From NCBI RefSeq assembly GCF_001428255.1, contig NZ_LMRW01000007.1, forward strand, positions 1 through 64,000: a stretch of DNA of 64,000 nucleotides, written 5' to 3'. This document shows positions 51,230 through 59,180 of the stretch, piece by piece (the stretch's first letter is position 1; each line of letters opens with the position of its first letter). A program made the position numbers and the translations under genes. This DNA comes from Agromyces sp. Soil535 (GTDB lineage Bacteria > Actinomycetota > Actinomycetes > Actinomycetales > Microbacteriaceae). Below the pieces are notes generated by a model that was given only the letters and a program-made list of their open reading frames with translations, was not told the DNA's origin and did no database searches.

Positions 51230-51951
51230 CACCGCACCCCCGCGAACTGGCGGTCGTCGACGATCGCTCCGTCTTCGAGGCGTACCTCGCGGGTGGCGTG
51301 CGCCGAGACATCCCGCTCGTGAGTGACCATGACGACGGTCGTTCCCGACGCGGCGAGTCGGCCGAACTGTGCGAGCACATCCTCCCCCGTCGCCGTGTCG
51401 AGATTGCCGGTCGGTTCGTCCGCAAGCAGCACGGGGGGCGAGTTCACCGCGGCGCGGGCGATCGCGGCGCGTTGCTGCTGACCGCCCGAGAGCTCATGCG
51501 GGAACTTGTCGGCGTGCTCGGCGATGCCGAGGTCGTCGAGTCGATCGACCGCCAGCCGCCGTCTGGCACGCGGTGGCGTGGTGCGCGCGAAGTCCAAGGG
51601 CAGCATCACGTTCTCGGCGACGGTCAACGTCGGCAACAGGTTGAAGAACTGGAAGACGAGCCCGACCGTCCGGCCACGCCATCGCGCGAGTTCGGCGCCG
51701 CGGAGCTCGTCGACGCGACGGCCGCCGACGTGCACTTCGCCTTCGTCGGGGGTGTCGATGCCGGCGAGGAGGTTGAGGAGCGTCGTCTTGCCGCTCCCCG
51801 ACCGACCGACGATCGAGACGAATTCCCCCGCCTCGATGTCGAGGTCGAGCGCGCGGAGCGCAACCGTCTCGCCCGCCGCTGAGGCGTACCTCTTGCCCAC
51901 ACGGCGCAGGCGGATGACGGGTTCAGACGTGGCGAGTCGACCGCTGTCCAT
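51229..51951 (-). CDS. ABC transporter ATP-binding protein (MacB/LolD type)
   Basis: The 240-residue protein has Walker A GRSGSGKTT, signature LSGGQQQR, Walker B VLLADEPTGNLD and H-loop MVTHERDVSAHA. This matches the MacB/LolD group that pairs with FtsX permeases. ATG 51951 gives MDSGRLATS; the longer frame runs into a TetR operator. It is first in the operon and is under control of the divergent TetR gene. Confidence 0.92.
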   Translation of the reverse strand: MDSGRLATSEPVIRLRRVGKRYASAAGETVALRALDLDIEAGEFVSIVGRSGSGKTTLLNLLAGIDTPDEGEVHVGGRRVDELRGAELARWRGRTVGLVFQFFNLLPTLTVAENVMLPLDFARTTPPRARRRLAVDRLDDLGIAEHADKFPHELSGGQQQRAAIARAAVNSPPVLLADEPTGNLDTATGEDVLAQFGRLAASGTTVVMVTHERDVSAHATREVRLEDGAIVDDRQFAGVR

Positions 51952-51969
51952 TTTCGGGCCTCCGTGGTA

Positions 51970-51994
51970 GTTTCCGTACATGTTGTTCGGAAAC
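51970..51994. promoter_or_regulatory. TetR operator upstream of FtsX-type ABC operon
   Basis: GTTTCCG and CGGAAAC are perfect inverted arms with an 11-nt spacer. It lies 19 bp before the ATPase start and about 95 bp before the TetR ATG. Placement over the ABC promoter implies repression. Confidence 0.75.
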
Positions 51995-52089
51995 GAGTCT
52001 CCAACCGCGCACCGGTCTCGCACCAGCGACAGGCGCCACGGAGTCGTCCGTTATCGCACACCCCACCTCAGGTCGTTCGGGAACGCGCC

Positions 52090-52659
52090 ATGAGCGACGA
52101 CGATCGCCGTGTGCGCCGCACACGATCTTCGCTGCACTCGGCGTTCCTCGACCTGCTGTCGCAGCGCAGTTACGGTGAGATCACCGTGTCGGAGATCATC
52201 GAGCGGGCCGACATCGGTCGATCCACGTTCTACGCGCACTATCGGGACAAGGACGACCTCTTCGCTGATGCGATCGACGTGCTCAGAACCGATCTCACCG
52301 TCGGCACCGCCGACGCTGCCCCGGGCACGCTCCGCTTCAGCCGTCCGTTCCTCGAGCATCTCGATGCGAACCGTGCGATCGCGCGCACGACCCTCGCAGC
52401 TTCAGCGGAATCGCCGATGCTGCGCGACATCGAGCGGATGCTCGTGAGCCAGGTGCGTGCGGAACTGCGCGGCTGGTCGCCCGCGGCCGACGCCGCGCTG
52501 CTGCACTCGGCGGCCGCCGCGACCGTCGGCGCGTTCCTCGCGCTCGTCGAGCAATGGCTCGGAGGCGAGCGGGTGGCCGAGCCCCGGGAGATCGACGCGC
52601 TCTTCCAGGGCCTCGTCGTACCGGGACTCACGGTGACGATCGGCGTCTCAGCGGCCTGA
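52090..52659 (+). CDS. TetR-family regulator of the ABC operon
   Basis: The 189-residue protein has a TetR/AcrR DNA-binding domain: RRTRSSLHSAFLDLLSQRSYGEITVSEIIERADIGRSTFYAHYRDKDDLFADAIDVL. The C-terminal part is of the TetR_C group seen with ABC exporters. ATG 52090 is the natural start (MSDDDRRVRRTRSSL). Divergent from the ABC genes; the operator lies between them. The stop overlaps the alcohol dehydrogenase gene by 12 bp on the other strand. Confidence 0.9.
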   Translation: MSDDDRRVRRTRSSLHSAFLDLLSQRSYGEITVSEIIERADIGRSTFYAHYRDKDDLFADAIDVLRTDLTVGTADAAPGTLRFSRPFLEHLDANRAIARTTLAASAESPMLRDIERMLVSQVRAELRGWSPAADAALLHSAAAATVGAFLALVEQWLGGERVAEPREIDALFQGLVVPGLTVTIGVSAA

Positions 52660-53715
52660 AGTGGGGCCCGGGCGCAACAGCACCTTGATCGCGCGCCGCT
52701 CGTCCATCGCGGCATAGGCCGCGGCGGCATCGCGGAGCGGGAGCTCGACGTCGAAGACGCGGCCCGGCTGGATCGCTCCGGAGAGCACGTCGGGCAGCAG
52801 CTCCTCGATGTAGCCGCGCACGGGCGCGACGCCGCCGTTGACGCCGACGTTGCGGTTGAAGAGCGTGCGCACCGGCAGTTCGGGCGCGCCGTTGGGCGCG
52901 CCGACGTACCCGACCATCCCGCCCGGGCGCGTCGAGCGGATCGCCTGGTCCATCGACTCCTTCGTGCCGACGCACTCGAGCACGCGGTCGGCGCCGACGC
53001 CGCGGGTGAGCTCCTGCACGGCGGTCACGCCGACGTCGCCGCGCTCGGCCACGATGTACGACGCGCCGAAGTCGCGGGCGAGCGCCTGGCGCTCCGGATG
53101 CCGCGACATCGCGATGATCGTCGCCGCCCCGAGCCGCTTCGCCGCGATGATCGCGCAGAGGCCCACGGCGCCGTCGCCGACGACTGCGACGGAGTCCCCG
53201 GGACCGACCCCCGCCGCGACCGCGGCGTGGTGGCCGGTGCCCATCACGTCGGAGAGCGACAGCAACCCGGGCACCTGGTCGTCGGACACCGGGCCCGGCA
53301 CCGCAACGAGCGTGCCGTCGGCGAGGGGAACGCGCACGCGCTCGCCCTGACCGCCGTCGGCGAATGCGCCGAACCGGTCCTCGCCGCCCCACCAGCCGCC
53401 GTGCAGGCACGACGTGCTCACGCCGTTGCGGCAGTTGATGCAGGTGTTGTCGCAGACGTAGAACGGCGCGATCACGAAGTCGCCGACGTTGATGCGCTGC
53501 ACATGGTCGCCGACCGCCTCGACGACCCCGACGAACTCGTGGCCGATGCGGTGCGGTTCGTGCGTGGGTGTCACGCCGCGGTACGGCCAGAGGTCGGAGC
53601 CGCAGACGCACGCCGCGACCACCCGCACGATGGCGTCGCCGCCCGTCGAGAGCACGGGGTCGGGTACGGTTTCGACGCGGATGTCACGGGGGGCGTGGAT
53701 GATCGTCGCAAGCAT
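52648..53715 (-). CDS. Zinc-dependent alcohol dehydrogenase (MDR family)
   Basis: The 355-residue protein has the medium-chain dehydrogenase set: catalytic zinc site VCGSDLW ... GHEFVG, structural Cys cluster CDNTCINCRNGVSTSC, and an NAD fold with AVVGDGAVGLCAIIAAKRLGAATIIAMSRHPER. The serine and Arg after the second strand suggest NADP preference. Active on a short alcohol or sugar alcohol; precise substrate unknown. Confidence 0.93.
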   Translation of the reverse strand: MLATIIHAPRDIRVETVPDPVLSTGGDAIVRVVAACVCGSDLWPYRGVTPTHEPHRIGHEFVGVVEAVGDHVQRINVGDFVIAPFYVCDNTCINCRNGVSTSCLHGGWWGGEDRFGAFADGGQGERVRVPLADGTLVAVPGPVSDDQVPGLLSLSDVMGTGHHAAVAAGVGPGDSVAVVGDGAVGLCAIIAAKRLGAATIIAMSRHPERQALARDFGASYIVAERGDVGVTAVQELTRGVGADRVLECVGTKESMDQAIRSTRPGGMVGYVGAPNGAPELPVRTLFNRNVGVNGGVAPVRGYIEELLPDVLSGAIQPGRVFDVELPLRDAAAAYAAMDERRAIKVLLRPGPTSGR

Positions 53716-53943
53716 GCTCCGAGCCTACGCGCGCGGCGGTTGTGCAGCTTTCGAACTCCCGGTCCGCCCGACCTGGGGTGACCTGGCGGATTCCTGAAAC
53801 TCGCGTCGTCGGCTCTACGCAACTTCCGTCATCACGCGGAGACAAATAATGCGCCTCTCTTGAGAAAATAGATCCCCGTGTTTCCGGGCTAGAATGACGT
53901 CGAACGACAAATACTGCTGGATGCTCACGCAAATTGGGGATGC

Positions 53944-55134
53944 ATGATTGACAAGAAGTACACGCTGCCACCGGCCGACTTCGGGTCGGATCTCGTCCGT
54001 TATGCCTTTGAGATCGAGCGGCTTCGCGGCGATCTCGGTACAGGAACGACACCAGCCACTACGTTGAACGAGCTTCACGCTCTCTTTCGTGTGGTGATGA
54101 GCGTCATCTCTGCGCGCATCGAAGGAAACCACACGACTGTCTACGACGCGTTGAGCGAGTTGAGCCCAGGGTCACGTCCGAGTTCGGCAAGCGCCGACTC
54201 CCTTCGCGAGATCATGAACATCCTCAAGGGCATCGATTTCATCGACTCCGTTGACCCGACCACCCCTCTGACCCAGGTCTTCGTCCGGGAACTCCATCGC
54301 ATCACGGTGAATGGCTTGCGGCGCGAGGGCGACCCGACTCCGGGTGAGTATCGAGTCCGAGAGGTCGGTATCAACCACTCGTCGCACATTCCGCCGTCGC
54401 ACGTGTACGTCCACGCAGAGATGTCGGAGTTACTCGACTTCGCCAACCAGGACGTGCCGATGCACGAGCAGATGCTGCACGTCGCGATTGCGCATCACCG
54501 ATTCGTTTGGATCCACCCGTTCAGGAACGGCAACGGTCGCGTGTCACGTCTCCTCACCTACGCAATGCTGCGCCGGAATGGTTTCGACTCCGGCCCGGGT
54601 TACCGCACCGTGAACCCTACCGCCGTCTTCGGCAACGATCGTGACGGCTACTACTCCGCGCTCGAAGCGGCGGACGACCTCTCTGGTGATGGAACTCTCA
54701 AGTGGTGCGAATTCTTCGTCCGCGGGCTTCGCGACGATCTGGAACGTCTCGTGCAGATGCAGGACTTCGCCTTCGTGAGAGAGGATCTCGTCCATCCCGC
54801 TATCAACATGCTCATGGCGAGCGGTGGCGCCACCGCAGTCGAGGGTGCAGCGTTGAAGATCGCGATCACCAAGAACGTCGTGAAAGCGGGGGATCTGGCC
54901 TCGGCTCTGCCTGGCACGGCGTCACAGCGCTCAGTCGCGATCAGAGGACTCATTGAGCGAGCCCTCTTGACCCATGATCAGCGCGGCCAGCGTTTCTACC
55001 GCGTGTCGCTTGCACGCGGACCGCTTTCGCCGTTCATCGTCCGACGCCTCGACGAGCTCGGCTACCTTCCCCGCATCCTCAAGGAGGATGACGCGGGCGG
55101 AAGTGCGCGCTCATCCGGATTGCCTGCGGACTGA
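53944..55134 (+). CDS. Fic-domain AMPylase-like protein with N-terminal inhibitory motif
   Basis: The 396-residue protein has a Fic domain with HPFRNGNGRVSR, catalytic His191. The usual Asp/Glu before GNGR is Asn here. Residues 56-62 read SARIEGN, which fits the class II inhibitory motif (S/T)xxxE(G/N), so the protein may hold itself inactive through Glu60. A C-terminal helical region that resembles a winged helix (KAGDLASALPGTASQRSVAIRGLIERALL) follows. It probably moves AMP or another nucleotide to a protein target. Codon use and G+C are visibly lower than the neighbours (TTC/TTT mix, ATT, more A/T in third positions), a sign of transfer. Confidence 0.88.
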   Translation: MIDKKYTLPPADFGSDLVRYAFEIERLRGDLGTGTTPATTLNELHALFRVVMSVISARIEGNHTTVYDALSELSPGSRPSSASADSLREIMNILKGIDFIDSVDPTTPLTQVFVRELHRITVNGLRREGDPTPGEYRVREVGINHSSHIPPSHVYVHAEMSELLDFANQDVPMHEQMLHVAIAHHRFVWIHPFRNGNGRVSRLLTYAMLRRNGFDSGPGYRTVNPTAVFGNDRDGYYSALEAADDLSGDGTLKWCEFFVRGLRDDLERLVQMQDFAFVREDLVHPAINMLMASGGATAVEGAALKIAITKNVVKAGDLASALPGTASQRSVAIRGLIERALLTHDQRGQRFYRVSLARGPLSPFIVRRLDELGYLPRILKEDDAGGSARSSGLPAD

Positions 55135-55137
55135 TCC

Positions 55138-55177
55138 GCGGGTTACGAGACGGGCGCTGCGCGCCTCCTCAACCCGC
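55138..55177. repeat. Dispersed palindromic repeat after the Fic gene
   Basis: GGTTACGAGACG and CTCCTCAACC (55141-55174) flank GGCGCTGCGCGC; the outer bases extend the pairing to GCG...CGC. It starts 4 bp after the Fic stop and could act as its terminator. Same family as 3793-3900 and 7181-7215. Confidence 0.7.
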
Positions 55178-55183
55178 AGCGAC

Positions 55184-55214
55184 GCTACACGTGCGGCGCG
55201 AACGCCTGCCACGC
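55184..55214. repeat. 31-bp copy of the carboxylesterase 3' end
   Basis: This segment matches 55948-55978, the last codons of the carboxylesterase gene, at 29 of 31 positions. Read on the minus strand it still encodes W-Q-A-F-A-P-H-V and a stop. The two copies flank an exported-protein gene, so it looks like a restored or left-over gene end. Confidence 0.75.
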
Positions 55215-55349
55215 ACGCACGCACGCGTCGAGCGTATTCTCATCACCCCCACCCCCTGAATGAGGGAATCTCGGTTCTCTGCGCATCGGAGTAGCCTGCG
55301 CATGAGCGCCGTCCATCCCGAGCGGCGTCAGACCCATTGCGGGGACCCC

Positions 55350-55937
55350 ATGAAACTCACACGAATCGCCGCGGGGGTCGCTGCGGCATCCGCCCTCCTG
55401 CTCGCCATGCCGGCTCCGGCGTTCGCAAGCCCGGTGCAGATCATCCCGTGGGAGGATTCCTTCACCGAAGTGCACGAGGTCGGCGAGGAGTTCTGGTGCC
55501 CGCCCGACGTCGTCGACTTCGAGGTCACCGAGAGCTTCGAGGGGAGCGGCATCGACCGCATCACCACACAGCGCGACGGCCTCATCCGCTTCGCAGGCAC
55601 ATTCCAGTCGGTGACCACGTACAGCGCGAACGGCAAGAGCTTCGTTATCGATTCCCAGGGGAACTTCCGCGACCACAAGATCGCCGACAACGGCGACGGC
55701 ACGCTCACGATCTGGTTCAAGGGCTCGGTCCTGTCGACGGCCTGGCTCGACGGGGTGTTCATGTTCCATGACTCCGGGCTCGTCGAGGGCGCGGACCTCA
55801 TCGATCACAACGGCACGCCGACGAATCCCGATGACGACGAGTTCCTCGGACCGGTCGAGGAAGCCGACGTGCACGGCCGGTTCGACACCGACGGTCGCGA
55901 TTTCTGCGAGGACATCGCCGAGTTCCTCGGCGAGTGA
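55350..55937 (+). CDS. Exported protein, member 1 of a local paralog pair
   Basis: The 195-residue protein has a signal peptide (MKLTRIAAGVAAASALLLAMPAPAFAS) and a mature part of about 168 residues with two cysteines (EFWCPPD and DFCEDI), probably paired. Blocks shared with the protein at 58454-59056 are ADNGDGTLT, FHD, DHNGTPTNPDDD and HGRFDTDGRDFC. I do not recognise the family. The gene lies in a 733-bp segment bounded by copies of the carboxylesterase 3' end, which suggests insertion. ATG 55350 follows GCGGGGACC. Confidence 0.7.
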   Translation: MKLTRIAAGVAAASALLLAMPAPAFASPVQIIPWEDSFTEVHEVGEEFWCPPDVVDFEVTESFEGSGIDRITTQRDGLIRFAGTFQSVTTYSANGKSFVIDSQGNFRDHKIADNGDGTLTIWFKGSVLSTAWLDGVFMFHDSGLVEGADLIDHNGTPTNPDDDEFLGPVEEADVHGRFDTDGRDFCEDIAEFLGE

Positions 55938-55948
55938 CGCAGCGCCTG

Positions 55949-57520
55949 CTACACGTGCGGCACGAACTCCTGCCACGCGAGCCGCTTCGCGCGCCGTGGA
56001 TCGAGTTCGACCCGATCCGCGCGGTCGAAGATGAGCGTGCGGCGCGCGGCGTCGTCGTAGCGGGGCCACTCCGCCCCGGGTGCGCCGGATGCCGCGAATG
56101 ACGCCCAGTGCCGCTGCATCCGCCGCCCGACCTCGCGGAACATCCGCCGGCCGCCGAGCACGGTGAGCGCGCCGCCGACGAGGGTGTCGGACCGATCGAA
56201 GAGCGCGAAGAGCTCGAGCCCGTGGGTGGCGTCGAGGCCGAGGAGCCGGGCGGTGCGCGGCGCCGCGTCGAAGCGGTAGAAGTACACGTCGGCGAAGCGC
56301 GAGTGCCGCTCGCCGGCCTTCACGGTCGGGAACCAGAACGTGAAGTCACCGCTGAAGTCGGCGGCCGGCCGTCGCTCGGGCAGCCCCGGATACTGCGCCT
56401 TGATCGCCTTGCGCGCCTTCTTCCTGGTGTTCGCGAAGATCGCACGGATCCGCGGCTTCGTCGTCGGCAGGATGTCGATGCGCCCCTCGAACAGCGACCC
56501 CTCGCGGTCGTTCGTGCCGATGAGGAGCGGCACGCGGTGCGCCAGCCCGTCGCGGAACGCGTCGAGTGGGCGGTGCGGAAGGAACTCCCCGTCGATCACG
56601 GGCGCGAGGGCGATCGTGCCGGGGTATTCGTCGGGCGTGCGGATCGTGAGCGCGGTCGTGGCCTGGGCGAGCACCATGGGGTCGACCGCGCGCAGCATCG
56701 CAGCGGCGGCGTCCGTCGACTGGCTGTCCAGGTCGTCGTCGTCGACGATGCCGCTGAGGATCCCCACATACTCGCGCGCCCAGGTCGCCGCGACCTCGGG
56801 CAGGTAGACCGCGTTCACGGGCGCGCTCTGCGCGATGGCCCGCGAGAACAGTCCCTCGGCGGCGGGCACGGCCATCAGCGTCGTCACCGAGTTGGCGCCG
56901 GCCGACTCGCCGAAGAGCGTCACCCGGCCGGGGTCGCCACCGAACGAGCGGATGTTGCGCTGCACCCACTCGAGCGCCGCCACCTGGTCGCGCAGCCCGA
57001 GGTTCACGTTGAACGGATGCCCCTGCGACGAGTACGCGCGGAAGTCGAGCCACCCGAGCGCGCCCAGACGGTAGTTGAGGCTCACGTAGACCACGCCGTA
57101 CTGCCGCACGAGCCGCTCGCCCTGCCGCGGGTACTCCTGCGCCGACCCGACGCTGTACGCCCCGCCGTGGATGAAGACCATGACGGGGCGGCCGCGCCCC
57201 GGAGTATCCGTCACGCCCTCGTCGGGCGCGAGCACGTTGACCGTGAGGCAGTCCTCGCTGCGCGGCAGGTGGTTGGCCGCGCCGATGAACTGTCCCTTGC
57301 GGTGCTGCGGCGCCACCGGGCCGAATCGCATCGCATCGAGCACGCCGTCCCAGCCGGGGGCCTGCCGCGGTGCGCGGAAGCGATGCTCTCCCGCCGTCGA
57401 GGATGCGTACGGGATGCCACGCCAGACGCGTACGCCGGCGCGACGCATCCCCCGCACGGCACCCGTGTCGACCTCGGCGACGAGGTCTCCGGCGGTGCGG
57501 ACGCCGTCGCGGAGCAGCAT
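55949..57520 (-). CDS. Type B carboxylesterase
   Basis: The 523-residue protein has the carboxylesterase pattern: RFRAPRQAPGWDG, SEDCLTVNVLAP, VFIHGGAYSVGSA (oxyanion hole), FGESAGANSVTTLM (nucleophile Ser), and DATHGLELF (His). No signal peptide is evident, so it is probably cytosolic, unlike many of its relatives. It hydrolyses esters of unknown type. The last codons (W-Q-E-F-V-P-H-V) are duplicated 764 bp further downstream at 55184-55214. Confidence 0.92.
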   Translation of the reverse strand: MLLRDGVRTAGDLVAEVDTGAVRGMRRAGVRVWRGIPYASSTAGEHRFRAPRQAPGWDGVLDAMRFGPVAPQHRKGQFIGAANHLPRSEDCLTVNVLAPDEGVTDTPGRGRPVMVFIHGGAYSVGSAQEYPRQGERLVRQYGVVYVSLNYRLGALGWLDFRAYSSQGHPFNVNLGLRDQVAALEWVQRNIRSFGGDPGRVTLFGESAGANSVTTLMAVPAAEGLFSRAIAQSAPVNAVYLPEVAATWAREYVGILSGIVDDDDLDSQSTDAAAAMLRAVDPMVLAQATTALTIRTPDEYPGTIALAPVIDGEFLPHRPLDAFRDGLAHRVPLLIGTNDREGSLFEGRIDILPTTKPRIRAIFANTRKKARKAIKAQYPGLPERRPAADFSGDFTFWFPTVKAGERHSRFADVYFYRFDAAPRTARLLGLDATHGLELFALFDRSDTLVGGALTVLGGRRMFREVGRRMQRHWASFAASGAPGAEWPRYDDAARRTLIFDRADRVELDPRRAKRLAWQEFVPHV

Positions 57521-57573
57521 GACGCGAGCATACGCCCCCGGAGTGAACGCGCGGCTGGCGGGAATTCGCCCGA

Positions 57574-57591
57574 TGTAGACGCGCGTCTACA
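57574..57591. promoter_or_regulatory. 18-bp perfect palindrome: VapBC operator
   Basis: TGTAGACGCGCGTCTACA is its own reverse complement. It lies 20 bp before the antitoxin ATG. VapB-type antitoxins bind such palindromes with their toxin and repress the operon. Confidence 0.8.
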
Positions 57592-57610
57592 ACGGTGGAA
57601 TGATGAAGCG

Positions 57611-57889
57611 ATGCAGACCATCACCTCCCGCGAACTCAAGCAGAACCCGAACGAGGTTTACCGGCGCGTGCTCGCGAGCGGTGAGGAACATCTCATCACC
57701 TCCCACGGCCGCAGCGTCGGGGTCAAGCTGGTTCCCGACTCCCCGGGTCCGCGGCAGTGGGTTCCGGCATCCGAACTCCGCGCCGCCTTGCCGCGCCTCC
57801 CAAGGCAGAATGTCGAGGAACTTCTTCGCGATCTCGATGCGTTGCGCGATACCGAGCCGCTGCGCGATCCGTGGGACGACGTCGAGTGA
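57611..57889 (+). CDS. Antitoxin of a VapBC-type module (Phd/YefM-like)
   Basis: The 92-residue protein has the Phd/YefM DNA-binding fold: ITSRELKQNPNEVYRRVLASGEEHLITSHGRSVGVKLVPD. The acidic C-terminal tail (LLRDLDALRDTEPLRDPWDDVE) is the expected toxin-binding arm. ATG 57611 follows the palindromic operator by 20 bp. The toxin GTG overlaps the antitoxin stop by 4 bp. Confidence 0.88.
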   Translation: MQTITSRELKQNPNEVYRRVLASGEEHLITSHGRSVGVKLVPDSPGPRQWVPASELRAALPRLPRQNVEELLRDLDALRDTEPLRDPWDDVE

Positions 57890-58284
57890 TCCTCCTCGAC
57901 ACGAACGTGCTCATCGACCTGCCGAGCGACGAGCGGGTCGATGGTGAGGCCCTCGGTGCCAGCATCCTCAGCCGGGCAGAGCTCGAGTTCGGCATCAAGA
58001 CCGCGCGGAACGACTCGATCGGCCTCGCCCGCGCGGAGTACCTGGCCGCACTCGACAACTTGATCGAGTGGCTTCCGTTCGATATCGGCGCGTCCCGGGC
58101 ATACGGATACCTCGCCGCCGCAATGCACCGCGACGGCGCCAAGGTGCGCACCCGCAAGACCGACACCTTCATCGCCGCGCAGGCGTACCACCTCGGCGTC
58201 CCACTCCTCACGCGCAACACCCCGGACTTCGCGCCGATCAGTCACCTCGTGCGCATCGTCGATCCCGGCCCCGCGGGCGGATGA
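57886..58284 (+). CDS. PIN-domain toxin (VapC-like ribonuclease)
   Basis: The 132-residue protein has PIN catalytic acids: LLDTNVLIDL (Asp), SRAELEFGIKTARN (Glu), and RKTDTFIAAQAYHLGVPLLTRNTPDF, with two late Asp residues. VapC toxins cut tRNA or rRNA; the target here is unknown. GTG 57886 gives coupled translation with the antitoxin. The pair is complete and probably active. Confidence 0.9.
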   Translation: MILLDTNVLIDLPSDERVDGEALGASILSRAELEFGIKTARNDSIGLARAEYLAALDNLIEWLPFDIGASRAYGYLAAAMHRDGAKVRTRKTDTFIAAQAYHLGVPLLTRNTPDFAPISHLVRIVDPGPAGG

Positions 58285-58453
58285 GGGGCGGCGGTCGCAG
58301 GGCGACGCAGTTCGAGCGCGGGCACGAGGTGTCGATACGCACCTTCCGCGCTATGCGACCGATCCGTGGTGCCACGCATGTGCTGCGGGCCCGATGCGGC
58401 ATAGCGTCCGAGGTGATGCACGCCCGTGCACGCACACGATCAGGGGGGATCCG

Positions 58454-59056
58454 ATGAAGCGCACAACACTCCCCGCCGCGGTCGCGGCGACGTCCGCCGT
58501 CCTGCTGCTCGGCACGGCCGCTCCAGCGGTCGCTGAGGGGCCGCCCGTGATCGACCACTTCGTCGAGGTCGAGGACTTCATCGCGCAGGAGCGGTTCCCC
58601 GAGTGGTGCGCCGGCGTCGTCCAGTTCGACGTGGCGTACCACGCCGAAACCGTCGGCACCTTCCACTTCGGGCAGCGCGGCAGCGGACTCTGGTACGGCG
58701 GGTCCTCGTATCAGCGCACCGAGGTCTACACCAACGTCGAGAACGCGAAGACCTACACGTTCGTGTTCCGTGGCAGCGAACAGGATGCCAAGGTGGTCGA
58801 CAACGGCGACGGCACACTCACCCTCACGATCAAGTCCGTCGGCAGCGAGGAGTACTTCGGGCCCGACGGCACGAGTCTGTTCCACGACCGCGGCCAATAC
58901 TCGTTCGGGTTCCTGGTCGATCACGGCGGCACACCCGATGACCCGTCCGACGACACCGACGTGGCCGACGGATTCCTCGGGTTCGGTCCGGAGCACGGCC
59001 GCTTCGACACCCACGACCGCGACTTTTGCGCCGACATCGTCGAGTTCCTCAGCTGA
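58454..59056 (+). CDS. Exported protein, member 2 of a local paralog pair
   Basis: The 200-residue protein has a signal peptide (MKRTTLPAAVAATSAVLLLGTAAPAVAE) and a mature part with two cysteines (EWCAGVV and DFCADI). It shares VDNGDGTLTLTI, LFHDRG, DHGGTPDDPSDD and HGRFDTHDRDFC with the protein at 55350-55937; the overall identity is modest and lies mainly in the C-terminal half. AGGGGGGATCC precedes the ATG. Function unknown. Confidence 0.7.
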   Translation: MKRTTLPAAVAATSAVLLLGTAAPAVAEGPPVIDHFVEVEDFIAQERFPEWCAGVVQFDVAYHAETVGTFHFGQRGSGLWYGGSSYQRTEVYTNVENAKTYTFVFRGSEQDAKVVDNGDGTLTLTIKSVGSEEYFGPDGTSLFHDRGQYSFGFLVDHGGTPDDPSDDTDVADGFLGFGPEHGRFDTHDRDFCADIVEFLS

Positions 59057-59108
59057 CGGCCGCGACGCGGCATCCGCTCACCCGATTCGGATGCCGCGCC
59101 GGCGCGCC

Positions 59109-59137
59109 TACTCGATGATCTCGGCGTCGATGACCTC
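59109..59137. repeat. Copy of the clpB 3' end upstream of the MFS gene
   Basis: A 26-bp stretch (59112-59137) is identical to 60472-60497 inside the clpB 3' end. Read on the minus strand it encodes E-V-I-D-A-E-I-I-E and a stop. The two copies bracket the MFS gene, as the carboxylesterase copies bracket the exported-protein gene at 55 kb. Confidence 0.75.
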
Positions 59138-59180
59138 TCTCTCGGTGAGCAATGTCGGTGGTGTCCGACAGGATGTTGCA

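Noticed and set aside
58331..58360. A further TGTCGA promoter before the second exported protein
   Set aside because: TGTCGA occurs at about 58331, but no CG(A/T)C lies at 16-18 nt; the spacing is 21 nt, outside the pattern seen at the ECF42 genes.
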